This document shows positions 19,326-27,618 of a stretch of DNA of 64,000 nt, in pieces. Under the pieces are notes generated by a model. That model was given only the letters and a program-made list of their open reading frames with translations. It was not told where the DNA came from and searched no databases. Both the position numbers and the translations under genes were made by a program. Source of the DNA: Psychromonas ossibalaenae ATCC BAA-1528 (GTDB lineage Bacteria; Pseudomonadota; Gammaproteobacteria; Enterobacterales; Psychromonadaceae); assembly GCF_000381745.1 (NCBI RefSeq), contig NZ_KB906970.1, positions 85,735 to 149,734 of the forward strand, written 5' to 3'. Numbering within the stretch: position 1 is the first letter of the stretch; each line of letters starts with the position of its first letter.

Positions 19326-19353
19326 AAAAGCCGCTTTTTAGCGGCTTTTTTTT
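19326..19353 (+). terminator. Rho-independent terminator after mltG
   Basis: AAAAGCCGCT and AGCGGCTTTT pair around a TTTT loop and are followed by more T. This ends the fabF-pabC-mltG segment and separates it from tmk by the inserted GH4/LysR pair. Confidence 0.9.
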
Positions 19354-19405
19354 CGAACTTATTTTACCGCAGCAGGTGAGCGCTATAAGTGCAGTTAAAA
19401 TTTCT

Positions 19406-20734
19406 TTATTTCAGCAGGTGTGCGAACTGCGGCATTAAAGCGATATTATCACCCACTGTTTCCTGCAGAGCTTTATCCAGCACTGAGCCGGTATTAACCA
19501 GCGGGTTTAGGATAAGCGCCCGCTGCGCCTTATTAAGATCCCCGCTAACCGCAGCCTCTACAGTCAGTGTTTCAAACTCTTTCATCAGCTGCAGCAGACG
19601 CAGTGTATCAGAGGGAAACGGGGCCACATTCAGCGGCAGCGGGCCGCTCTTAGTGATTATTGAACTCACTTCAACGACACAGTCATCGGGCAAGCCGTTA
19701 ATGGTGCCGTTATTACGTGTATTAACATGCATGATAGTACGTTTGTCATTATAAATTGAACTCATTAATTCACAGGCTGCTTCTGAGTAATACTGGCCAC
19801 CGCGTTTTTCTAACTCTTTAGGTTTGCTGTTTAGCTGCGGATCGCTATAAATATCAAACAGGCGTTTCTCCATTGCTTTTACTACTTCACCGCGCGTGCC
19901 TTCACCGCTGGCTTCAACAACTTCCTGGTCCATAATATCCTGGCTCATGTAGTAGTAACGTAAATAAGCACAGGGGATCATACCCATATTTTTTAATAAC
20001 TCAGCAGGCCAGGCAAAAGCTGGGATATTTTTCGGCACCAATGTATCGTTACCGGCGAGGATCTGCTCTATAACATGAGCAAGCTTATTTTCTCCGTTAT
20101 GCAGAATTTGACGGGCCCAGATAAAGTGATTGATTCCGGCAACCTGCATAATAATATCCTGCTCGCTGCAGTTAAGCATCTCTGCAATGCCTTTTTGCAT
20201 AATAACCGGGACATTACATAAACCTACCGCTTTAACCTTAGTATGTTTTAATACAGCTTCGGTAACCATTCCAGATGGATTAGTAAAATTAAGCAGCCAT
20301 GCATTCGGGCATAACTCTTCGATCTCTTTACAGATTTCAAGCGTGATGGGTATTGTGCGGCAGGCATTTGCAAAACCACCCAGGCCGTTAGTCTCTTGTC
20401 CAATCATGCCGTATTTAAGTGAGATACGCTCATCGCTGATACGTGCATCAAGGCAGCCTGCACGGAACTGCGAGCAGACAAAATCAGCATCTTCTAGTGC
20501 CGGGCGGCGATCTAAAGTAACTTCTACCTGAATATTCAGACCTTCTTTTTTAATCATGCGCTTAGCTAGTGCCGCAATGATATTAACTTTTTCTTTACCC
20601 TCTTCGATATCAACCAGCCATAACTGTTTTATAGGCAGTTGATCTTTTCTTTTTAACAGACCTTCAATCAACTCCGGGGTATAGCTTGAGCCTGCACCGA
20701 TCACCGCAATTTTTAAACCGTTTTTCATTATCAT
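19406..20734 (-). CDS. 6-phospho-beta-glucosidase-like GH4 glycosidase
   Basis: The 442-residue protein is a family 4 glycoside hydrolase, a group that uses NAD+ and a divalent metal rather than two acids. The NAD loop IAVIGAGSSYTPELIEGLL opens the protein; the metal/substrate region includes NFTNPSGMVTEA, the metal cysteine in VGLCNVPV and the histidine in AGINHFIWA. The closest remembered relatives are CelF/ChbF-type and BglT-type phospho-glucosidases, so the substrate is probably a phosphorylated disaccharide. No PTS transporter lies beside it. It is divergent from a LysR regulator that probably controls it, and it interrupts the usual mltG-tmk link. Confidence 0.85.
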   Translation of the reverse strand: MIMKNGLKIAVIGAGSSYTPELIEGLLKRKDQLPIKQLWLVDIEEGKEKVNIIAALAKRMIKKEGLNIQVEVTLDRRPALEDADFVCSQFRAGCLDARISDERISLKYGMIGQETNGLGGFANACRTIPITLEICKEIEELCPNAWLLNFTNPSGMVTEAVLKHTKVKAVGLCNVPVIMQKGIAEMLNCSEQDIIMQVAGINHFIWARQILHNGENKLAHVIEQILAGNDTLVPKNIPAFAWPAELLKNMGMIPCAYLRYYYMSQDIMDQEVVEASGEGTRGEVVKAMEKRLFDIYSDPQLNSKPKELEKRGGQYYSEAACELMSSIYNDKRTIMHVNTRNNGTINGLPDDCVVEVSSIITKSGPLPLNVAPFPSDTLRLLQLMKEFETLTVEAAVSGDLNKAQRALILNPLVNTGSVLDKALQETVGDNIALMPQFAHLLK

Positions 20735-20802
20735 CTCCTGATTGTTTATTCATATATTCAGGCCTATTAAATGCTCAATAAAGTTGACAGACAAACGAAA
20801 TA

Positions 20803-20843
20803 AAAAATACTATAGATTAAAATTTTTAATCTATAGTATTTTT
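20803..20843. promoter_or_regulatory. Perfect 20-bp inverted repeat in the GH4/LysR divergent promoter
   Basis: AAAAATACTATAGATTAAAA at 20803-20822 is followed by one T and then by its exact reverse complement (20824-20843). It contains nested T-N11-A half-sites of the kind LysR proteins bind. It lies 69 bases from the GH4 start and 19 from the LysR start, so it is a good candidate operator for both genes. Confidence 0.75.
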
Positions 20844-20861
20844 GTATTCGTAGGAGCCGTT

Positions 20862-21761
20862 ATGGATAATAAACAGGCATTACTCGCTAATATGCATACT
20901 TTTAGTGTCGCCGCCCGTTTGCTAAGTTTTACCAAAGCGGGCGAGGAGTTATGTTTAACCCAGGGCGCGGTGAGCCACCGCATTAAAAATCTTGAGAAAC
21001 ATCTGGGATTTTCTGTATTTGTACGTCTTACCCGCCGTTTGGAGTTAACCACAGAAGGTCAGCGTCTGCTGGGGACATTAAACCACTCTTTTGCCGACAT
21101 TTTCTCTGAAGTGGAAGATATACGTTTTAATGAACTGCGCGGTGAATTATATATCGGTGCTTCGCCGACTTTTGCATTAGCCTGGTTGATGCCTAAGCTG
21201 CCTAGTTTTCAAAAACTGTACCCGAACTTAAATGTTAAAATTAGGATAAAAGCCAGTAAACTCGATTTTAAACACGAACCTGTCGATTTAGCGATTTATT
21301 ATGGTAATGAAGAACATTCGGATCTGCATTGCCAGCGTTTGTTTAGTGAAAAGTTAATGCCTGTCTGTACGCCTGAATATGCGCAGCAGTTTGCCTTGAC
21401 GGATAATATTGAAAATTTACAAGGTGTAACATTTATCCACTGTATTGAATCACTTGAAAGTATCTCGCCGAACCATGAATGGTCCACCTGGCTGAAGTCC
21501 AACTCGCTTGACTTAGACAGCGAACAAAGACAATACCAGTTTAACCATTGTGAAATGGCAATAGTGGCCGCCCGGCAGGGAATGGGCATTGCGATGGGGC
21601 GTGCTGAACTTATTCACAGCCATATTGAGTCAGGTGAGCTGATAGCGCCTTTTACCGCGGTTGATGCCGGACTTGGTTATGATCTTATCTGCTCAAAGGG
21701 GCAAGAGGTCCGCCCGAAATATCAGGCATTTTTGAACTGGATCCTGGCACACAACCAATAA
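20862..21761 (+). CDS. LysR-family transcriptional regulator (DsdC/GcvA-like)
   Basis: The ATG at 20862 follows a TAGGAGCCGTT ribosome site and gives 299 residues; the frame stays open upstream but that part is promoter. The N-terminal winged helix (SFTKAGEELCLTQGAVSHRIKNLEKHLG, split by the turn) is followed by a substrate-binding domain whose features (LAIYYGNEEHS, VCTPEYAQQ, GIAMGRAELI) resemble DsdC and GcvA. It is divergent from the GH4 gene across the palindrome at 20803-20843. The effector is unknown; a phospho-sugar is plausible only from context. Confidence 0.9.
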   Translation: MDNKQALLANMHTFSVAARLLSFTKAGEELCLTQGAVSHRIKNLEKHLGFSVFVRLTRRLELTTEGQRLLGTLNHSFADIFSEVEDIRFNELRGELYIGASPTFALAWLMPKLPSFQKLYPNLNVKIRIKASKLDFKHEPVDLAIYYGNEEHSDLHCQRLFSEKLMPVCTPEYAQQFALTDNIENLQGVTFIHCIESLESISPNHEWSTWLKSNSLDLDSEQRQYQFNHCEMAIVAARQGMGIAMGRAELIHSHIESGELIAPFTAVDAGLGYDLICSKGQEVRPKYQAFLNWILAHNQ

Positions 21762-21859
21762 CAAAGGGCAGAGCAGCCCGCTGCATAGTTAATATGACCG
21801 CTGCTCTTTAAAAGGGTATAATCGCGCCGTTTAAAATATTATTTCAGGAAAGTAACTAC

Positions 21860-22531
21860 ATGTCGGTTTTAAAAGAGTCAGCAGTGCAAAAGTTAGCCAG
21901 TAAATTTATTGTTATTGAAGGCCTGGAAGGGGCGGGTAAAAGTACCGCTATCTCTTATATCGGTAAATGGCTGGCATTACAGAATATGCCTGCTGAGAAA
22001 GTAACCTATACACGTGAGCCAGGCGGCACCGAGCTTGCCGAAAAAATGCGTGATATTGTAAAAATGGACGTGCAGGGCGAAACACTGCAGGATAAAGCCG
22101 AATTACTGGTGCTGTATGCCGCGCGCGTGCAGTTAGTTGAACATATTATTAAACCTGCTTTGGCTAACGGCAAAGTGGTTATTGGTGACCGTCATAACTA
22201 CTCCTCGCTTGCATACCAAGGCGGTGGGCGCGGTATCGATCTGAAACTTATTGAAGATATCAAACAGGTTGCATTAGGTGATTTTAAGGCCGACTTTACC
22301 CTGTATTTAGATATTGATCCGGAGCTTGGCTTAAGCCGGGCCCGAGGGCGCGGGGAATTAGACCGCATTGAACGTCAGGCTATTGACTTCTTTGAACGTA
22401 CTCGAAATGTATTTATCTCATTAGCAGAAAATGATGCGAATACAGTGACTATTGATGCCGGGCAGACGCCGGAATTAGTTGAAAAAGCGATTTTTGCGCA
22501 ATTAGATAAATGGTTAATAGAGCTTGCCTGA
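21860..22531 (+). CDS. tmk: Thymidylate kinase
   Basis: Tmk phosphorylates dTMP to dTDP. The 223-residue protein carries the P-loop [13 protein letters not shown], the DR(Y/H) substrate motif in [19 protein letters not shown] and the lid region [34 protein letters not shown] ribosome site supports the ATG at 21860, which gives about 14 more N-terminal residues than E. coli Tmk. holB follows with its start at the stop codon, as in the conserved tmk-holB-ycfH order. Confidence 0.96.
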   Translation: MSVLKESAVQKLASKFIVIEGLEGAGKSTAISYIGKWLALQNMPAEKVTYTREPGGTELAEKMRDIVKMDVQGETLQDKAELLVLYAARVQLVEHIIKPALANGKVVIGDRHNYSSLAYQGGGRGIDLKLIEDIKQVALGDFKADFTLYLDIDPELGLSRARGRGELDRIERQAIDFFERTRNVFISLAENDANTVTIDAGQTPELVEKAIFAQLDKWLIELA

Positions 22532-22532
22532 T

Positions 22533-23555
22533 ATGCCTTTAGATGAAAATACTCCGCTAACAGAGGTTTCTACCCCCTGGTTAAAACCTGTCTTTGAACA
22601 GCTGCAGGAACATTACCAGAGCGGTCGATTTGCGCATGGGATACTGCTAACCGGTAATGCGGGGGTTGGTAAATTTAAAGTTGCTCAAGATATGGCTCAA
22701 TACCTGTTATGCAGTAACAAGCAGACGCCGCAGGGGCCATGTAATCAGTGCCACTCATGTAAGTTATTTACCGTTAGTAACCATTTAGATTTTCATCTGC
22801 TGCAGAATGAGGCGAATAAATCGATTGGTATCGAACAGGTCCGCTCATTAATTGATACGCTTAATGAGCGCCCGCATTTAGGTGACAATAAAGTTGTGAT
22901 CATCAAAAATGCCAATACCTTAACGGTTCCGGCTGCTAATGCGCTGCTTAAAACGTTAGAAGAACCGCAGGGTAACAGTTATCTAATTTTACTAACCCGT
23001 ACACACCACCAGCTAATGCCGACCTTACTGAGTCGTCTACAGCATACACATCTGCATACTCCCGGTGATGCTGATCTGTTAGCCTGGTTATCTGATCTGG
23101 GTTTTAATATTCAGGATATTGGTTTACTGAGACTATTTCAAAACAGTCCGTTATCTTTATTGAATCACCTGCACAGCGTGCAGGTTTCGACCTCGGAAGA
23201 TGAACGTAGAAACTGTGTTGAAGGTTTATTCTCACTGCTTAATCAGCCTGAGTCACTGTTTACTTTTAGTCAGTTTTTAGCTGAATCAGTAGAACAGCGC
23301 CTACAGCTTTTGTTTCATCTACTTCATGATCTGCATAAGTTAAAGCTGTCAGAAAGTGTCATGAACAGGGATGCTGTTTACAGTTTTGCTTTACCGCAGC
23401 TGCAGATCTGGCAGGCACAGATTACTCTGAAAAGTCTGCGTTATTTAAGCTCAGAGTTATTACAAACACGAAAATTATTAGTTGACCATTCTGGATTGAA
23501 AAAAGAATTATTAATTAATGCGTTATTGATAAAAATTAAAAATGAATTTAAATAA
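22533..23555 (+). CDS. holB: DNA polymerase III delta' subunit
   Basis: HolB is part of the clamp loader. The product has the P-loop-like GNAGVGKFKVAQ, the zinc module CSNK...CNQCHSCK (residues about 64-78) and the conserved VVIIKNANTLTVPAANALLKTLEEP followed by the SRLQ sensor (arginine finger region). I chose the ATG at 22533 (340 residues), two bases after the tmk stop; an in-frame TTG at 22524 would overlap tmk. The C-terminal oligomerisation domain is present. Confidence 0.94.
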   Translation: MPLDENTPLTEVSTPWLKPVFEQLQEHYQSGRFAHGILLTGNAGVGKFKVAQDMAQYLLCSNKQTPQGPCNQCHSCKLFTVSNHLDFHLLQNEANKSIGIEQVRSLIDTLNERPHLGDNKVVIIKNANTLTVPAANALLKTLEEPQGNSYLILLTRTHHQLMPTLLSRLQHTHLHTPGDADLLAWLSDLGFNIQDIGLLRLFQNSPLSLLNHLHSVQVSTSEDERRNCVEGLFSLLNQPESLFTFSQFLAESVEQRLQLLFHLLHDLHKLKLSESVMNRDAVYSFALPQLQIWQAQITLKSLRYLSSELLQTRKLLVDHSGLKKELLINALLIKIKNEFK

Positions 23556-23670
23556 CTATTCATCTCGTCGTCATTTGGTTCGATCTCGGTGTCGAAAGTA
23601 CTCATTTATACTTATAAACTCCGTGCTTTCTCCTTGACCTCAAACAAAATGACTTACAGCTGAACAGTTA
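23553..23670. repeat. 118-bp dispersed palindromic repeat between holB and ycfH
   Basis: The outer arms TAACTATTCATCTCGT and its counterpart near 23650-23670 pair with a few mismatches (both carry TCATTT), and an inner arm pair lies around CATTTATACTTATAAA. The left arm overlaps the holB stop codon. Its arms differ from those of the TATRCCC-ended elements, so it is a second repeat class. Confidence 0.65.
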
Positions 23671-23700
23671 TAAGTATTATAAAAGATAGGGTTTAGAAAT

Positions 23701-24480
23701 ATGTTAGTGGATTCTCATTGTCACCTCGACGGCTTAGATTATAAAAACAGGCATAAAGATTTGACCGATGTGGTAAACAAAGCACAAGAGAAGGGGATTA
23801 ATTATCTGCTTAGTGTTTGTGTCGAAGTAAAAAAATACCCGGCAATGGCGGAATTAACCGCATCTTTTCCGCAAATCTTCTGTTCGGCCGGCATGCACCC
23901 TTTACATCAGGATGAGGTCGTTGATGAGGCGCTGTTACTTGAATATGCGAACCATGAAAAAGTGGTCGCACTGGGTGAAACAGGGTTAGATTTTTTCTAT
24001 TCTCCGGATAATAAAGCGCAGCAGGAAGCTTCTTTTCGCGCGCAGATACGTATCGCTAAAAAGGTGAATAAACCCTTAATTGTACATACTCGAGATGCAC
24101 GTGAAGAAACGCTGAACATTCTTCGTGAAGAAGGTGCCGAGCAGGTAGGCGGTGTACTGCATTGTTTTACTGAATCCTTAGAAATGGCGCAGGCGGCGAT
24201 GGAAATGGGCTTTTATATTTCCGTTTCCGGCATTGTCACCTTTAAAAATGCCAAAGAGTTACAGGCTACCATTAAAGAGATTCCTCTGGATCGTTTGTTA
24301 GTTGAAACTGACTCTCCCTATTTAGCTCCTGTGCCGCATCGAGGTCAGGAGAACGAACCCGCTTACACAAGAGATGTTGCTAAGTTTGTCGCACAGTTAA
24401 AAGGAGTGACATTTGAAGAGTTAGCAAAAGTCACTACTGATAACTTCTTTAACTTGTTTTCTCAAGCTAAGAGAGCATAA
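23701..24480 (+). CDS. ycfH: TatD-family metal-dependent DNase YcfH
   Basis: The 259-residue TIM-barrel hydrolase has the metal-binding motif MLVDSHCHLDGLDY at the N-terminus, the glutamate in ALGETGLDFFYSP, histidines in PLIVHTRDA and GGVLHCFTES, and the aspartate in LLVETDSPYLAPVPHRG. TatD-family proteins are metal-dependent nucleases. The gene follows tmk-holB as in E. coli. A TAGGGTTTAGAAAT stretch precedes the ATG. Confidence 0.95.
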   Translation: MLVDSHCHLDGLDYKNRHKDLTDVVNKAQEKGINYLLSVCVEVKKYPAMAELTASFPQIFCSAGMHPLHQDEVVDEALLLEYANHEKVVALGETGLDFFYSPDNKAQQEASFRAQIRIAKKVNKPLIVHTRDAREETLNILREEGAEQVGGVLHCFTESLEMAQAAMEMGFYISVSGIVTFKNAKELQATIKEIPLDRLLVETDSPYLAPVPHRGQENEPAYTRDVAKFVAQLKGVTFEELAKVTTDNFFNLFSQAKRA

Positions 24481-24513
24481 AAATACTCATTAGCTCCCCT
24501 TCGATAAACTTGA

Positions 24514-24536
24514 AACCAGCCCTGTACAGGCTGGTT
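24514..24536 (+). terminator. Terminator hairpin after ycfH
   Basis: AACCAGCC and GGCTGGTT enclose a 7-base loop, with CATTTTC after it. The stem is good but the T tract is weak. Confidence 0.6.
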
Positions 24537-24677
24537 CATTTTCTGCCCAAGAGCAATGTGTGACAACAACCGGCTGTTTAAAATCTTTATTATGGTCTAA
24601 GTTTTATCAGTAAATAAAACTTACTATGCGTGTCGTGAATAAATCAGTTAACAGTAAACATGAAGGGAAGCGAAAAT

Positions 24678-25151
24678 ATGGGACTATTCGATAAAGTAAA
24701 ATCCTTAAAAAATTCGATTACCGGCGGGGCTGCCAAAGTTTATATTGATTCAGAACCGGTAAACTTTGATGAACCGTTTGTAGTGACAGTCAGAGCTCAG
24801 ATTCAGGATGCCAGTTTAAAAGTGAACCGGGTCTATCTGCAGATACAAGGGCGGGAAGAGGTTGAAGTTCCGGACACAGATGTAGTCTACGAGTCAGATG
24901 GAGAGCAGGAAAGGCGTACTGAAATAGTCACAGCCAGATGTTCAACAACTGAAGTTGAACTGACTGTTTCAGAAGGGCAGGTGCTTGATGCTAACCAGAG
25001 CTATGAGTGGCAGGCTGCTGTTGAACTGCCTGGTAGTGCACTGCCTGTTTACAAAGGACGATATTGTCGTCATGTATATATCGCAAGGGCATCACTAGAC
25101 TGTTTTGGTAATGATCCTGACTCCGGCTGGCAGGAACTTAATGAGGAATAA
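24678..25151 (+). CDS. Uncharacterised protein, possible arrestin/Spo0M-like fold
   Basis: I do not recognise this gene with certainty. From the ATG at 24678, which follows an AAGGGAAG ribosome site, it encodes 157 residues beginning MGLFDKVKSLKNSITGGAAK; an earlier in-frame ATG at 24660 lies upstream of that site. The predicted strand pattern and opening resemble Spo0M/arrestin-like proteins (amphipathic start, then alternating strands such as PFVVTVRAQIQ and VNRVYLQIQGREEVEV). No signal peptide or membrane segment is seen, so it should be cytoplasmic. It has its own terminator and no obvious operon partner. Confidence 0.6.
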   Translation: MGLFDKVKSLKNSITGGAAKVYIDSEPVNFDEPFVVTVRAQIQDASLKVNRVYLQIQGREEVEVPDTDVVYESDGEQERRTEIVTARCSTTEVELTVSEGQVLDANQSYEWQAAVELPGSALPVYKGRYCRHVYIARASLDCFGNDPDSGWQELNEE

Positions 25152-25178
25152 AAGTACTGTTGCTATAGTGCATAAATA

Positions 25179-25213
25179 AAAAATCCAGGCACAGGATCTG
25201 TGACTGGATTTTT
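25179..25213. terminator. Bidirectional terminator
   Basis: AAAAATCCAG pairs with CTGGATTTTT and an inner CACAG/CTGTG stem extends the hairpin. It lies between the convergent 157-residue gene and the 29-residue Cys-rich gene and ends in T runs on both strands. Confidence 0.85.
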
Positions 25214-25219
25214 AACTGT

Positions 25220-25309
25220 TTACTCTTGTGCAGATTTTTCTTGTTGTTCAGTTTCTTCTGGTTTTTTCTCTTCGTGGTTAGTACCACCACATTGACCGCA
25301 ACAACTCAT
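25220..25309 (-). CDS. 29-residue cysteine-rich micro-protein (CCGQCGG)
   Basis: A short frame opens with an ATG behind a strong AAAGGAGAACAAT ribosome site and encodes MSCCGQCGGTNHEEKKPEE followed by a Gln/Glu/Lys-rich tail. The CCxxC cluster at residues 3-7 could bind a metal or undergo redox change; the rest looks unstructured. It is bounded downstream by a bidirectional terminator and lies 68 bases after the nnrS stop on the same strand, so it could be the last gene of nsrR-nnrS. Function unknown. The ribosome site and the clear terminator argue that it is real. Confidence 0.7.
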   Translation of the reverse strand: MSCCGQCGGTNHEEKKPEETEQQEKSAQE

Positions 25310-25377
25310 ATTGTTCTCCTTTATATTTAAATTAAAATGCATTTTATATGCGTTGGTTTTTATCTGTTTGTGCTTGT

Positions 25378-26571
25378 TTAGTTAACACGCGGCTTAATTA
25401 AGATTGGAAAATAAAGCGCGATAAAACTGCCGTAACCTATTACCCAAAGCCCTACAGCCAGGGTAATAACATGGCTGTAATTAGTGATCCAGTAGCTGCC
25501 GAATACTCTGACAATAAAAGCTAAAATAAGAGCTGCAAAAGCGCCTGACATTATTTTACCTACCACAATCATTCTGCCTGTGTGCCCTAAAGAAACACGT
25601 GAAATCATCGACAGGATCATAGTGCCCATTGCACCGACCGTTAATGCGTGAATTGCCTGTGAGTGAGAAACTGAAAATGTGATTTGCGATAATCCGTACA
25701 TAAACAGACCGATAGCAATGCACCAGTAGCTTAAATGCAGAGACCAGACTAACGGTGTTTTTAGGGTTACCCAGATTTTCCAGCGCAGCATACGTACGGT
25801 ATGAGCGGCCGCTGCTGTAAAAAAGATCACTGCAGTCAGCAGTGCCGGTAATTCAATAAAACCAGAGCCGCTTAATACAGCTAAAATGGTACTGCCGATA
25901 GTGAGTTTTTCTAACCAGCTGATAGCATCGACACGTGGCGTCCGGGTGCCGTTTGCGGTGAACATGGGAAAAACCCTGCCGCCCATAATTGTCATCACCA
26001 GGGTAACTAATAACACCATAGAGGAAGACGCTGAATTCATTAATAGAGGATTCTGTGAAGCAATACTGTAATGCATAGCAGCATTACAGGCAGCCATGAT
26101 TAATAATATCGGGACAAACATTAAGTTGCGCCACAGTTTTACTTTTATAATCGGGTAAGCGAGTGCCGCTGCAGATAAAGGTAAAAAAGCGATATCAATA
26201 AGGGCAATAATCCAGTGGCTGATATTATCCGGGAAGAAAAATAATACCCGGCCTGTTAACCAGACACACACTAGAAGCAGTAAACCTTTACCATTTAAGC
26301 TGCGTACTCCTGACCAGTTTTGTACTGCAGTTAATAAAAAACCAACAATAACAGCCGCCGCAAAGCCGAATAACATCTCATGTATATGCCACCACAGGGA
26401 ACCGCCATAGAGGTTAAGACTAAAGCTGCCGGTTAATAACCCATTCCACAAAAGCAGCGCAATTATGCTCTGCAGGGAAGCGAATAAAAAGAAAGGGCGA
26501 AATGCGAACTCCAGAAATGCCGTTTTCGGTTGAGGGGCATTACTGCTTTTAGGGTTGGAAATATTGATCAT
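25378..26571 (-). CDS. nnrS: NnrS family multi-pass membrane protein
   Basis: The 397-residue protein has about a dozen hydrophobic segments and the NnrS signature: FLEFAFRPFFLFASLQS at the N-terminus, LWWHIHEMLFGFAAAVIVGFLLTAVQNW, and GAMGTMILSMISRVSLGHTGR. In Vibrio and Rhodobacter NnrS is a haem/copper membrane protein that protects against nitric oxide stress. It lies 62 bases after nsrR on the same strand and near norB, consistent with NO response. Confidence 0.93.
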   Translation of the reverse strand: MINISNPKSSNAPQPKTAFLEFAFRPFFLFASLQSIIALLLWNGLLTGSFSLNLYGGSLWWHIHEMLFGFAAAVIVGFLLTAVQNWSGVRSLNGKGLLLLVCVWLTGRVLFFFPDNISHWIIALIDIAFLPLSAAALAYPIIKVKLWRNLMFVPILLIMAACNAAMHYSIASQNPLLMNSASSSMVLLVTLVMTIMGGRVFPMFTANGTRTPRVDAISWLEKLTIGSTILAVLSGSGFIELPALLTAVIFFTAAAAHTVRMLRWKIWVTLKTPLVWSLHLSYWCIAIGLFMYGLSQITFSVSHSQAIHALTVGAMGTMILSMISRVSLGHTGRMIVVGKIMSGAFAALILAFIVRVFGSYWITNYSHVITLAVGLWVIGYGSFIALYFPILIKPRVN

Positions 26572-26633
26572 AGTTAGAGTCTCAAAGTATTCGTTTCGTT
26601 AAACGGCTGGTTTTATCTGCTGCTGATTTCATC

Positions 26634-27077
26634 TTATAAAACCTCAATAGCCAGTAATCCTGCCAGCGCATTGTGCTTATCTTCGCCGAGCAGGTCCGCT
26701 AATGTGTATTTATCTAATGTTTTGAAAAAATTCTCTTGAGCTTCAGCAAAGATACGTTTTAACTGACAGTCTGGAGTGATCACACACTGGTTGTTTTCAG
26801 CAAAGCATTCGACTAATTTATTTTTATCTTCGATTTCCCGTACCAGGCTGCCGATATTAATATCACTGGGCTGGCGGTTTAATTTAATACCGCCGTTTTT
26901 ACCGCGCACTGCTAATAAATGCTCTTTAACATTGAGCTGCTGAACAATCTTCATAAGATGATTTTTAGAAATATCATAGCTTTTGGCAATTTCGTTGATT
27001 GTTGCCAGCTGATTGTTATTAACGGCTAAATAAATAAGCACGCGCAGTGAGTAATCGGTGTAACGGGTAATGTGCAT
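26634..27077 (-). CDS. nsrR: NO-sensing Rrf2-family repressor NsrR
   Basis: NsrR represses NO-detoxification genes and loses DNA binding when its iron-sulphur cluster reacts with NO. The 147-residue product begins MHITRYTDYSLRVLIYLA, carries the Rrf2 helix-turn-helix (INEIAKSYDISKNHLMKIV) and three conserved cysteines C91, C98 and C104 (VECFAENNQCVITPDCQ). A near-perfect NsrR box lies 28-52 bases upstream, pointing to autoregulation. nnrS follows, probably on the same transcript. Confidence 0.95.
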   Translation of the reverse strand: MHITRYTDYSLRVLIYLAVNNNQLATINEIAKSYDISKNHLMKIVQQLNVKEHLLAVRGKNGGIKLNRQPSDINIGSLVREIEDKNKLVECFAENNQCVITPDCQLKRIFAEAQENFFKTLDKYTLADLLGEDKHNALAGLLAIEVL

Positions 27078-27104
27078 TTTAGTGCCCTGATGCTGCTGAA
27101 ACCT

Positions 27105-27129
27105 AAAGATGTATTTATTTTACATCTTT
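27105..27129. promoter_or_regulatory. NsrR operator upstream of nsrR
   Basis: AAAGATGTA, seven bases (TTTATTT), then TACATCTTT form a 9-bp perfect inverted repeat. It fits the gammaproteobacterial NsrR pattern of two AAGATGYATTT half-sites separated by one base. Confidence 0.85.
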
Positions 27130-27353
27130 AAGCGCTTCTGTAAAACTTTTTTTAAAAAAATGTGCTGCAGTATTGAAAAAAATTGACTGAGGCGCTGTGG
27201 TTGCGCCTGTTTGAGTGAGCTGATAAGTCTGTTTAAAAGATAAGGGAAATGACTTTTAAGTGAAGATAAAGCTGGCGGCGATATTTATGGTTTTCGACAT
27301 ACTATCTGCGCAACAGCCCGATCCGGGTTGGTTTTAATGCCTTCAAAATAATA

Positions 27354-27618
27354 TATACCCGTTATCATTCAATATGCAAAAATCAGCAAGTCGTGAGGTG
27401 AACAGGTTCTAGGCGTGAAGGTGAAGATCTAACGGGTTAAATCGAGACTTCACAACAACGAAGATGTTTACCTAACGGCTTGCCCCGTGGGTCGCTAGCT
27501 CGAAAACCAATACTGCGTTGCAGCATTCGATAAGGGGCCGCCATTGTCATCATGCTGCGCCTTGTCTTGGTATCCGAGCTAACGACTGATAAATGCATTT
27601 TGATTGATAACGGGTATA
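27354..27618 (-). repeat. Dispersed 265-bp repeat element (copy 2), overlapping the 3' end of a methyltransferase gene
   Basis: The ends TATACCCGTTATCATTCAAT and the complement of GATTGATAACGGGTATA agree at 23 of 25 positions. Read on the minus strand the interior aligns with the element at 17141-17405 along nearly all its length. Terminal arms differ between the two copies while the core is shared. The element supplies the stop codon and last ~59 codons of the methyltransferase at 27437-28057. Confidence 0.9.

Noticed and set aside
20742..20861. N-terminal extension of the LysR gene
   Set aside because: The stretch contains the promoter palindrome and the ribosome site for the ATG at 20862.
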